Source of the DNA: Pseudonocardiaceae bacterium
GTDB lineage: Bacteria > Actinomycetota > Actinomycetes > Mycobacteriales > Pseudonocardiaceae
DNA length: 6,073 bases
Direction: 5' to 3'
NCBI GenBank assembly: GCA_025937115.1
Contig: JAICSB010000211.1
Location: 1 to 6,073 of the forward strand
Under the pieces are notes generated by a model. That model had not been told where the DNA came from, made no database searches, and worked only from the letters and a program-made list of their open reading frames with translations. Position numbers and translations under genes: made by a program. Every line of letters begins with the position of its first letter. The first letter of the stretch is position 1. This document shows positions 1-5,920 of this stretch, piece by piece.

Positions 1-192
<192 letters not shown>

Positions 193-201
193 TCACGGCA
201 G

Positions 202-220
202 GTCGGAGGTGCACTCCGAC
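202..220. repeat. Perfect 7-bp stem-loop left of the outer intron
   Basis: GTCGGAG (202-208) and CTCCGAC (214-220) form a perfect stem around the loop GTGCA. It ends 14 bases before the 5' junction of the outer group II intron. There is no T-run after it, so it is not a clear terminator. It could be part of an insertion-sequence end, since the transposase fragment starts just to its left in the opposite direction, or it could be incidental. A second small palindrome, TTGCC-A-GGCAA, lies at 172-182. Confidence 0.4.
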
Positions 221-234
221 TTCTGGAACCCCAC

Positions 235-551
235 GTGTGTCCCGAACATGGAGAGGAGCTTGATGGTGTAGGCAGAGCTTCTTGATGTGGTGCTGCGCGG
301 GAGATGAAGGTTGTGGCCCTTCGGCGTCGCCCTGCGGGGGGAGGCGTCAAACCGCCTCATGCTGCGTTGGCTGAAGACCGTCGTGGTGAGCGATGAGGAA
401 AAGGCGCAGGTATGCGTCAGGTAGGGATCAGGAAGGCGAGCGCAAGCGAATCGTTGATGAAGTGTCGTAACAGAAACAGGGGACATCGAAACCGGGGCGT
501 GTGGGGTGTTCCGGGATGAGTCTGGCGGGTGCCCGCTGACTGGCCAGGCGG
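235..551 (+). ncRNA. Outer group II intron, 5' segment (domain I part)
   Basis: The segment opens with GTGTGTCCCGAAC, a variant of the group II 5' consensus GUGYG. It aligns along its length with the first 304 bases of the inner intron (552-855). Shared blocks include GAGCTT, GCTTCTTGA, CCCTTCGG, the CCTGCGG region, GGTAGGGATCAGGAAG, GAAGTGTCG, AACCGGGG and CCGGGATGAGTCTGGC. It stops at 551, after CTGGCCAGGCGG, exactly where a second intron begins. The rest of this intron resumes at 2465. EBS1-like GTGGGGT at 501-507 is the exact reverse complement of the seven flanking bases ACCCCAC (228-234), which supports the 5' junction at 234/235. No open reading frame here looks real; the translatable frames are chance products of structured RNA sequence. 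Confidence 0.85.
501..507 (+). other. Outer intron EBS1 pairing with IBS1 at 228-234
   Basis: GTGGGGT pairs Watson-Crick over all seven bases with ACCCCAC immediately upstream of the outer intron. The equivalent place in the inner intron (around 804-813) has a different sequence that matches the inner intron's own left flank, as expected for a target-recognition loop. A possible EBS2 is CAGAA at 471-475, which pairs with TTCTG at 221-225. Secondary-structure placement within domain I was not modelled. Confidence 0.65.
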
Positions 552-804
552 GTGTGTCACGAACGCGGAAGGGAGCTTGAGGTAGGACGAGCTTCTTGAC
601 GCGGTACTGCGTGGAAGATGAAGGTAGGCCCTTCGGAGCCGCCCTGCGGAGGGAGGCTCCAAACCGCCCTCTGCTGCATTAGCTGAAGACTGTTGTGGTG
701 AGCGACGAGGGAAAAGGCGTCGTAAGAGGCGTCAGGTAGGGATCAGGAAGACGAACGCTGTTGAAGTGTCGAAAGCCAAACAGATGGCGTCAAAACCGGG
801 GTGT

Positions 805-810
805 TCGCCT
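805..810 (+). other. Inner intron EBS1 pairing with IBS1 at 546-551
   Basis: TCGCCT can pair with AGGCGG, the last six bases before the inner intron (five Watson-Crick pairs and one G-U). It lies in the block that corresponds to the outer intron's GTGGGGT and is framed by the shared ACCGGGG and CCGGGATGAG sequences. A candidate EBS2, GCCA at 775-778, could pair with TGGC at 541-544, but four bases is weak support. Confidence 0.55.
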
Positions 811-1124
811 CATCCCGGGATGAGTCTGGCAGGTGTCCGCTTACTGGCCAGGTGGCGCCCGGCACGAAGGTGACGTGAGCCTGATCTGCTGCTTCTGCGT
901 GGAACGTGAGAAGGCGTGCCCCGACATGTCCGCTCAATGATGGGTGGTGAGAGGGAGCATCCCAAGCGGCAGAAACCGTGAGGGATTGAGTACCGTCGCG
1001 GGGTGCGCCGGCGGACCTGCTCGTAGTAGCTGTGAAACCCCTGTAATGGGGGTGGAGCCAAGGGGCAGGGTTATCCGTGGCTGAGTTCGTTCGATCAACC
1101 AAACGCCTGTTTGGGAGGAGTTAG

Positions 1125-2378
1125 ATGGACAAGCTGAAGTCACGAGGCAAGCCGTTTGATATCTCGAAGTGGGAAGTCTGGGAGGCTTTCCAGGTGGTGA
1201 AGAAGAATAAGGGTGCACCGGGAGTGGATGGTCAGTCCATCGCCGACTTCGAATCCGACCTGAAGAACAATCTGTACAAGGTGTGGAATCGGATGTCGTC
1301 GGGGAGCTATTTTCCTCCTCCGGTGCGGGCGGTGGAGATACCGAAACAGCATGGTGGTGGGACGAGGATGCTCGGAATTCCTACCGTCGCCGACAGAGTT
1401 GCCCAGACGGTGGTAGCCAGGAGACTGGAAGGCAAGGTCGAGCAGATCTTCCATCCCGACTCTTATGGCTACCGGCCGAACCGGTCGGCACTGGATGCGG
1501 TGGCGATATGCCGAAAACGCTGCTGGAAGACCGATTGGGTGATCGACTTGGACATCCAAAAGTTCTTCGACAGCGTTCGGTGGGACCTCACCATCAAGGC
1601 GGTGGAGGCACACACTGACGTTCCGTGGGTGGTGCTCTACGTCAAGCGGTGGCTGAAAGCACCGCTGCAATTATCCAACGGGACGCTTGCTGAACGCGAC
1701 CGGGGCACTCCACAAGGGTCTCCGGTTTCGCCGGTGCTGGCGAACCTGTATCTGCACTACGCGTTCGACATGTGGCTGCGCCGGGAGTTCCCGACAGTGA
1801 CGTTCGAACGGTACGCAGACGACGCGATCGTGCACTGCGTTACTGAAAGCCAGGCTCGGCGAGTACTGGCGGCGATCACGCACAGGATGGAAGAGGTTGG
1901 GCTGCGGCTGCACCCAGCCAAGACCAAAATCGTGTACTGCAAGGACGGTCGACGACGAGGCGAGTACGAACACGCCTCGTTCACGTTCCTGGGGTTCACG
2001 TTTCGGCCACGCGCCGCACGAGACAGAAAGGGCGGGAGATTCCTGTCTTTTCAGCCAGCGATCAGCAAGGACGCCCTGAAGAAGATCAGCGGAGAAGTCC
2101 GTGGTTGGCGGCTTCATCGCAGGGTCAACCTCACCTTCGTCGAGCTCACCAAGGAGACCAATCCGATCGTGGCGGGCTGGATGCACTATTACGGCCATTT
2201 CTACCGGTCGGAGCTGTATCCCCTCCTAGCGCGCATCAACGCCTACTTGGTGCGATGGATCCGCGACAAGTACAAGCGGCTACAGGGATCAAAGAAAGCC
2301 CACCGCAAACTTCAGGAGATCGCCGTGAGGTATCCCCGTATGTTTGCGCATTGGAAGTGGGTTCCCTTCGCCTGGTGA
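1125..2378 (+). CDS. ltrA: Group II intron reverse transcriptase/maturase
   Basis: This intron-encoded protein of 417 aa binds the intron RNA, helps it splice and copies it into DNA during retrohoming. The N-terminal RT0-1 region contains GAPGVD (about residue 31). RT motif A is DLDIQKFFD, with the probable catalytic Asp at 143. The GTPQGSPVSPVLAN motif is at 194-207, and the active-site YADD at 230-233 supplies the other two Asp residues. After the palm comes a thumb/maturase (X) region with GWMHYYGHFY. The protein ends MFAHWKWVPFAW, typical of this family, with no DNA-binding/HNH endonuclease domain after it. The ATG at 1125 is preceded by a strong GGGAGGAG (1113-1120). The gene is complete, with all catalytic residues present. 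It sits within the intron, and domain V starts 12 bases after the stop codon. The symbol follows the generic name for the family. Confidence 0.95.
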   Translation: MDKLKSRGKPFDISKWEVWEAFQVVKKNKGAPGVDGQSIADFESDLKNNLYKVWNRMSSGSYFPPPVRAVEIPKQHGGGTRMLGIPTVADRVAQTVVARRLEGKVEQIFHPDSYGYRPNRSALDAVAICRKRCWKTDWVIDLDIQKFFDSVRWDLTIKAVEAHTDVPWVVLYVKRWLKAPLQLSNGTLAERDRGTPQGSPVSPVLANLYLHYAFDMWLRREFPTVTFERYADDAIVHCVTESQARRVLAAITHRMEEVGLRLHPAKTKIVYCKDGRRRGEYEHASFTFLGFTFRPRAARDRKGGRFLSFQPAISKDALKKISGEVRGWRLHRRVNLTFVELTKETNPIVAGWMHYYGHFYRSELYPLLARINAYLVRWIRDKYKRLQGSKKAHRKLQEIAVRYPRMFAHWKWVPFAW

Positions 2379-2390
2379 TCAGGGTGACAA

Positions 2391-2424
2391 GAGCCGTATA
2401 AGTCGAGAGGCTTACGTACGGATC
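2391..2424 (+). ncRNA. Group II intron domain V (inner intron)
   Basis: This is the 34-nt catalytic hairpin. GAGCCGTATAAGTC pairs with GGCTTACGTACGGATC around a GAGA tetraloop, leaving the usual two-base bulge (CG, 2415-2416). The AGC catalytic triad is at 2392-2394. The G of the triad faces an A (2422) where a G-U wobble is usual; I cannot tell whether this is normal for this subgroup. The hairpin fixes the strand and the 3' end region of the inner intron. Confidence 0.9.
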
Positions 2425-2427
2425 TGT

Positions 2428-2464
2428 GGGAGCCGGGAGGTGAGATTCCTCCCGGCTACCCGAC
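2428..2464 (+). ncRNA. Group II intron domain VI with branch-point A
   Basis: GGG (2428-2430) pairs with CCC (2459-2461), and AGCCGGGAGG (2431-2440) pairs with CCTCCCGGCT (2448-2457) around the loop TGAGATT. The single unpaired A at 2458 is the expected lariat branch nucleotide. It is the seventh base from the 3' end CCCGAC, which agrees with the usual spacing to the splice site. Confidence 0.85.
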
Positions 2465-2999
2465 TGTCCGGCATGTAGACGACGCGAGCCTGATCTGCTG
2501 CTTTCGCGTGGAACGGGAGAAGGCGTGCCTTGACACAGCTCACCTTGGTGAAGGTGAGCGAGAGGGAGCGTCCCAAGCGGCTGAAACCGCAAGGGATTGA
2601 GTACCGTCGCAAGGCGCGCCGGCGGACCAACTCGTAGTAGTGATGAAGCCTCTGTAATGGAGGTGGAGCGAAGGGGTTGGGTCATCCGTGGCTGTTGTTC
2701 GTTCGATCAACCAGGCCCTGGGCCTGGAAGGAGTCGTGTGGACGAGCTGAAATCACCAGGCAAGCCGTTCGATATTTCGAAGCGGGCGGTCTGGGAGGCA
2801 TACCAGAAGGTGAAGGCCAATAAGGGCGCGCCTGGGGTCGATGAGGTGTCGATCGAGGAGTTCGAGAAGGATCTGAAAAACAATCTGTTTAAGATCTGGA
2901 ACCGGATGTCTTCGGGTTCGTACTTTCCGCCCCCGGTGCGCGCGGTCGACATCGCCAAACCCCATGGCAGCGGCACCCGAACGCTCGGGGTACCGACGG
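2465..2999 (+). ncRNA. Outer group II intron, resumed segment, 3'-truncated
   Basis: From 2465 (TGTCCGGCATG) the sequence aligns with the inner intron from 856 onward. Shared blocks include GAGCCTGATCTGCTGCTT, GAGAAGGCGTGCC, GAGAGGGAGC, TCCCAAGCGGC, GGGATTGAGTACCGTCGC, GCGCCGGCGGACC, CTCGTAGTAG and CGTTCGATCAACC. It then enters a maturase gene at 2738. Homology to the inner intron is lost between about 2995 and 3001, within the PTVAD-coding stretch. The rest of the maturase and domains V and VI are not in the window, so this intron cannot splice by itself as it stands. Confidence 0.85.
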
Positions 3000-3010
3000 A
3001 GGCGGCATAG
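2738..3010 (+). pseudogene. Truncated maturase/RT of the outer intron
   Basis: A GTG start at 2738 behind GGAAGGAG (2726-2733) gives VDELKSPGKPFDISK, which lines up without gaps with the intact maturase at 1125 and is roughly three-quarters identical to it over about 87 residues. The match ends at TLGVPT; three foreign residues and a TAG follow at 3008-3010. The fragment keeps only the RT0-1 fingers region (GAPGVD, the MSSGSYFPPPVRAVDI stretch). It has lost motif A, the YADD box and the whole X domain, so it can have no RT activity. The open frame upstream of 2738 is structured intron RNA and not protein. The cut coincides with the left end of the recombinase cassette, so insertion of the cassette or a later deletion is the likely cause. 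Confidence 0.85.
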
Positions 3011-3269
3011 TGCCGCGTCGTCCAGTGATGGTTTGGGTTTTGTTGTCGTCACGCATCCCTTCCATGCGCTGAGTGGGCAGCGGCTGGAGGTTCTGTTCGT
3101 CAAGCGCCGGGCGGGGGATTCGGTGTTCGTGTGCTCCGGTGGTGTCAGTGGCCAGATGACGGTGTCCCGGTCGTGGACCGATCGGGGTGAGCCGTCCCAG
3201 TCGCATCGGTTGTCGGCCGAGGGTCTGGCCGAGCTGTTTGCGGTGACACGCGCGATCCAGCGTCGTTGA
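2964..3269 (+). CDS. DUF5372-like small protein, 5' end uncertain
   Basis: The frame is open from an ATG at 2964 (101 aa), but the first 12 or so codons read through outer-intron DNA in a different frame, so they are not original to this gene. The recognisable part is GLGFVVVTHPFHALSGQR (23-40), then LEVLFVKRR, VFVCSGG, WTDRGEP (71-77) and HRLSAEGLAELF (81-92). This resembles the DUF5372 family (THPFHPLxG...WTD), whose function is unknown. No ATG or GTG lies in frame between the junction and the conserved block. The only option is TTG at 3033, without a Shine-Dalgarno sequence. The 5' end may therefore have been lost or swapped at the junction; an in-frame ATG with a strong ribosome-binding site lies at the other end of the cassette (5921). 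It ends 33 bases before the next gene and runs in the same direction. Family assignment is from memory. Confidence 0.6.
   Translation: MAAAPERSGYRRRRHSAASSSDGLGFVVVTHPFHALSGQRLEVLFVKRRAGDSVFVCSGGVSGQMTVSRSWTDRGEPSQSHRLSAEGLAELFAVTRAIQRR
3030..3039. repeat. 10-bp direct repeat, left copy (GGTTTGGGTT)
   Basis: This sequence is identical to 5990-5999 at the other side of the recombinase cassette. Here it encodes the Gly-Leu-Gly just before the conserved DUF5372 block. It is a candidate crossover core for the serine recombinase, or a chance match. Confidence 0.35.
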
Positions 3270-3270
3270 T

Positions 3271-3302
3271 TGCCGTGCCTGGCAACGGCACACTCTTGTG
3301 TG
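3271..3302 (+). promoter_or_regulatory. Two back-to-back hairpins before the DUF6788-like gene
   Basis: TGCCGT (3271-3276) pairs with ACGGCA (3285-3290) around an 8-base loop. Next to it, CACAC (3289-3293) pairs with GTGTG (3298-3302) around TCTT; the two stems share two bases and so would compete. They fill the gap between the stop codon at 3269 and the ATG at 3303. There is no T-run and no Shine-Dalgarno sequence. The role could be attenuation or occlusion of the start, or none. Confidence 0.35.
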
Positions 3303-3653
3303 ATGAAAGAGCACAAGAACGATCTGGCTGGGTTGTCGGTCCGGGCGCTGCGGGCGCGACGGCGGCGGCTCGCGGCGCGGCTGGGGGATGTGGAGGCGGT
3401 GCTGGCCGGGTCGCTGGTGGAGCAGACACGGCGCTGCGGCAAGCTGGGCTGCCGCTGCGCCGGGGGCGACCCGCACGGCCCGTATGCCTACTTCGCTGCG
3501 AAAACAGCGGGTCGGGGGCGGTTGAGGTACGTGCCTTCGAACCTGGTGGCCCTGGTGCGGGCCGGCCTGGCTCGCGGCGAGCAGGTCGAAGCGGTGCTGG
3601 CGGAGATCTCGGCGATCAACGCCGAGCTGCTGGTCAGGCGAGAACTGAGGTAG
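3303..3653 (+). CDS. DUF6788-like small Cys-cluster protein
   Basis: This 116-aa protein starts MKEHKNDLAGL. A basic, Arg-rich helix follows (RALRARRRRLAARL, 14-27), then GSLVEQTRRCGKLGCRC with Cys at 45, 50 and 52, and HGPYAYF (58-64). The last third is a helical segment rich in Ala, Val and Glu. The GSLVE...RCGxxxCRC...HGPY pattern matches the DUF6788 family as I remember it; its function is unknown. The Cys and His spacing would suit metal binding, but that is inference. An upstream TTG at 3270 is in frame, but it would add residues read through the hairpin region, so the ATG at 3303 is preferred although no ribosome-binding site is visible. It lies between the DUF5372-like gene and the serine recombinase, in the same direction, and may belong to the same mobile unit. 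After its TAG the same frame stays open. Confidence 0.75.
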   Translation: MKEHKNDLAGLSVRALRARRRRLAARLGDVEAVLAGSLVEQTRRCGKLGCRCAGGDPHGPYAYFAAKTAGRGRLRYVPSNLVALVRAGLARGEQVEAVLAEISAINAELLVRRELR

Positions 3654-3756
3654 TCGGTGACCGCCGCCGCGCCGGGTGCCGTGTTGACCGGATCCTTGCG
3701 GGCCGAAGCGGTGACGGTGCTGGCCAACATGACGATGGCGGCGCTGAAAGGCGGCG

Positions 3757-5811
3757 GTGATGAACGGCGAGACAAAGATCAGCAGCACGCACCGCGACCG
3801 GCTGGCGGTGATCTACCTGCGGCAGTCGTCGATGGCGCAGGTCCGCGAGCACACCGAGTCGACGACGCGCCAGTACGGCCTGGCCGAGGTGGCGGTCGCC
3901 CTGGGGTGGGCCCGCCAGGACGTGGTGGTCATCGACACCGATCTGGGGGTCTCCGGTCGGTGGGGCGTGGCCCGGGTGGGGTTCACCGAGCTTGTCGGCC
4001 GGGTATGTTCCGGCGAGGTCGGGGCGATTTTCGGGATCGAGATCTCCCGGCTGGCCCGCTCGAACGCCGAGGTGGCCCGGTTGATGGAGTTCGCTGCGAT
4101 CACCCAGACGCTGCTGATCGACGCCGATGGCATCTACGATCCCGGCGATATCAACGACCGGATGCTGCTCGGGATGAAAAGCACCATCGGGGAGGTGGAG
4201 CTCCACGTCATGGCGCAGCGCCTGGCAGCCAGCAAGAAGGCCGCGGCCGAGCGCGGCGAGCTGCGCACCCCCCTGCCCGTCGGATATGTCCACGACCAAG
4301 CCGGCGAGGTCGTCATCGACCCCGACGCCGAGGTCGCGGCCGCGATCCGTGACCTGTTCGCCGCCTTTGCCGCGTGCGGCTCGGCCTACGGTGTGGTCAC
4401 CGCGTTCACCGACCGGCGCTTCCCGCTGCGCGCCTACGGCGGAGCCTGGGCCGGGCAGCTGCGCTGGGGCCGCCTCACCCACGCCCGAGTGCTGGGAGTG
4501 CTGAAAAACCCGTGCTACGCCGGGGCGTACGTGCATGGCCGCTACACCTCGCGGCGCACCGTCGAGCCCGACGGCACCGTGCGCACCAACCTCATCGAAC
4601 GGCCCCGCGCCCAGTGGCCCGTGCTGATCCACGATCACCACGAGGGCTACCTCAGCTGGGCCGAGTACCTGGCCAACGAGACAAAACTGGCCGCCAACCG
4701 GACCAACGCCGGGGCCCGGCCACCCCGCGAGGGATCGGCGCTGTGTCAGGGGATCATCACCTGCGGGTCCTGCGGCAAGCCTATGCGCACCAACTATCGC
4801 TCCGGCCAGAAACCCTCCTATGAGTGCTCGCGCCGCGCCGATGGGCTCACCACCCCGACCTGCCGATCCATCGCCGCGTCCGCAGTCGACGTCGCAGTCG
4901 CCGACAGGCTGCTCCAAGCGCTCAATCCCGCCGAGATCGCGCTCGCCCTGGCCGCCGCCGACGACGTCACCGATCGGCACCAACGCATCAGCCGCGCCGC
5001 CGAACTCGCCGTCGAACGCGCCCGCTATGAGGCTGACCGGGCCGAACGCGCCTTCTGCCAGGTGGAGCCAGAAAACCGGCTGGTCGCTCGCACCCTGGAG
5101 GCCCGGTGGGAGACCAAACTCGCCGCTTTGACCGAAACCGAGCAGGCCCTGGCCGCCGCCCACGATGCCCGCCCGCCCTTACCCACCCGAGTCGAGTTGG
5201 AGAACCTGGCCGCCGACCTGCCCGGACTCTGGCAGGCACCCACCACCAGCAACAAGGACCGCAAACGGCTGCTGCGCACCCTGATCGCCGACGTCACGCT
5301 GCTGCCCGAAACCGATCCCACCACAGCGCGAATCGGACTCCGCTGGCACACCGGCTCCACCAACGAACTCCTCGTGACCCGGCCGCTGCCACCCGGCCCG
5401 GCCAAGCGCAGCCCCTCACCAGCAGTCGAGCTCATCCGCCAGCTCGGCCCGACCACCGACACCCGAGATATGGCCGACAAGCTCAACGCCGCCGGGCTGA
5501 CCACCGGCCACGGGCAACCCTTCGACGTCGCCGCCGTCCAATGGATCCGCCACGCTTACCGCATCCCCGCCCCTACGCCCTACGCCAACGGAGAGATCAG
5601 CGTCGCTGACGCCGCCGGGCGACTCGGTTGCAGCATCGGTGTCATCTACGACTGGATCACCACCGGCAAACTCACCGCCCGCCGCGGAGCCGGCAACCGG
5701 CTCTGCATCCCCTGGACCGAGCACGTCGCACTCGAGTGCCGCCGCCGTATCACCGAGTCCGGGCACCTCAACCCCGCAGCCCGGCGCACCAAACCCCGCA
5801 CCCGAGCCTGA
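3757..5811 (+). CDS. Large serine recombinase with zinc ribbon and C-terminal HTH
   Basis: This 684-aa enzyme would cut and rejoin DNA through a 5'-phosphoserine link. The N-terminal resolvase domain (about 15-155) has Y-L-R-Q-S (20-24), with Ser24 the probable nucleophile, and SRLARSNAE (97-105), the usual Arg-bearing helix. The recombinase domain starts at about 169 (LRTPLPVGYV) and runs through NPCYAGAYVHGRY. A zinc ribbon follows, with Cys at 336, 339, 357 and 369. Residues about 409-470 are rich in Glu, Arg and Ala and look like the coiled coil of large serine recombinases. A second DNA-binding-like segment lies near 556-603. The C-terminus (613-660: EISVADAAGRLGCSIGVIYDW, then GKL...RRG) is a MerR/excisionase-type helix-turn-helix. 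GTG 3757 and ATG 3760 are adjacent start choices; AAAGG at 3747-3751 is a modest ribosome-binding site. No catalytic residue is missing. It is likely the mobility enzyme of the three-gene cassette. Confidence 0.95.
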   Translation: MMNGETKISSTHRDRLAVIYLRQSSMAQVREHTESTTRQYGLAEVAVALGWARQDVVVIDTDLGVSGRWGVARVGFTELVGRVCSGEVGAIFGIEISRLARSNAEVARLMEFAAITQTLLIDADGIYDPGDINDRMLLGMKSTIGEVELHVMAQRLAASKKAAAERGELRTPLPVGYVHDQAGEVVIDPDAEVAAAIRDLFAAFAACGSAYGVVTAFTDRRFPLRAYGGAWAGQLRWGRLTHARVLGVLKNPCYAGAYVHGRYTSRRTVEPDGTVRTNLIERPRAQWPVLIHDHHEGYLSWAEYLANETKLAANRTNAGARPPREGSALCQGIITCGSCGKPMRTNYRSGQKPSYECSRRADGLTTPTCRSIAASAVDVAVADRLLQALNPAEIALALAAADDVTDRHQRISRAAELAVERARYEADRAERAFCQVEPENRLVARTLEARWETKLAALTETEQALAAAHDARPPLPTRVELENLAADLPGLWQAPTTSNKDRKRLLRTLIADVTLLPETDPTTARIGLRWHTGSTNELLVTRPLPPGPAKRSPSPAVELIRQLGPTTDTRDMADKLNAAGLTTGHGQPFDVAAVQWIRHAYRIPAPTPYANGEISVADAAGRLGCSIGVIYDWITTGKLTARRGAGNRLCIPWTEHVALECRRRITESGHLNPAARRTKPRTRA

Positions 5812-5829
5812 CCCCACCGGAAAATGTCA

Positions 5830-5843
5830 GTGCCCTCCGGCAC
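5830..5843 (+). terminator. Short hairpin after the recombinase gene
   Basis: GTGCC (5830-5834) pairs with GGCAC (5839-5843) around CTCC, 18 bases after the recombinase stop codon. There is no T-run, so it would be a weak intrinsic terminator at best. The adjacent sequence repeats GGCACC twice around AT (5839-5852), which may instead be a protein-binding or recombination site. Confidence 0.3.
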
Positions 5844-5908
5844 CATGGCACCCAACCGTTCAACCAGCTCTGCACCGCACCAACGAGAAGATCCCGACAC
5901 GCGATTGC

Positions 5909-5916
5909 AGGAGGGG
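5909..5916 (+). promoter_or_regulatory. Strong ribosome-binding site before ATG 5921
   Basis: AGGAGGGG lies four bases before the ATG at 5921. It is among the best Shine-Dalgarno sequences in the window, together with those of the two maturase genes. It favours translation from 5921 rather than from the in-frame ATG at 6026, which has no clear site. Confidence 0.6.
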
Positions 5917-5920
5917 CAGT

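Larger units (their letters stand above)
552..2464 (+). ncRNA. Inner group II intron, complete (ribozyme plus maturase)
   Basis: This is a full-length mobile group II intron of 1,913 bp. It starts GTGTGTCACGAAC at 552 and carries domains I-III up to about 1095. The maturase gene is in the domain IV position (1125-2378), followed by domain V at 2391-2424 and domain VI at 2428-2464, ending ...CTACCCGAC. Both ends are fixed independently: the interrupted outer intron aligns without gap across 551|2465 to the inner intron's own sequence at 855|856. The protein has no HNH endonuclease domain, so mobility would rely on RT and maturase activity alone, as in other endonuclease-lacking bacterial group II introns. 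Its base composition is less GC-extreme than the recombinase cassette to the right. It looks competent to splice, but the transcript it sits in is a broken relative, so its removal would not restore a host gene here. Confidence 0.9.
3001..5852 (+). mobile_element. Possible serine-recombinase mobile cassette (limits tentative)
   Basis: Three co-directional genes (DUF5372-like, DUF6788-like, large serine recombinase) lie between truncated intron DNA on the left and unrelated sequence on the right. The left limit is where intron homology stops (about 3000). Two alternative pairs of ends can be seen. One is an imperfect inverted repeat, 3001-3015 against 5838-5852 (12 of 15 bases). The other is the direct repeat GGTTTGGGTT at 3030-3039 and 5990-5999. 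They cannot both mark the ends. The missing part of the outer intron is not found to the right, so this is not a simple clean insertion into that intron. Confidence 0.4.

Noticed and set aside
202..234. Terminator-type hairpin upstream of the outer intron, as used by class C group II introns
   Set aside because: The hairpin is 14 bases from the junction, has no T-run, and the intron instead has a 7-bp EBS1-IBS1 match and a possible EBS2, unlike class C target choice.
235..860. Tandem duplication of an intron 5' end
   Set aside because: The outer copy continues exactly at 2465 after the inner intron's 3' end, so nesting explains the repeated block better.
743..1102. Minus-strand open frames across 165-1218
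   Set aside because: They lie over structured group II intron RNA, vary between the two intron copies and resemble no protein family I know.
3657..4352. 231-codon open frame overlapping the recombinase start
   Set aside because: Most of it is out of frame with the recombinase and consists of Arg, Gly and Pro runs. Only the first 35 codons deserved a note.
3634..5163. 509-codon open frame on the minus strand opposite the recombinase
   Set aside because: It is antisense to a clear, complete recombinase gene, is Gly/Ala/Pro rich and shows no family motif. It is an expected by-product of GC-rich coding DNA.
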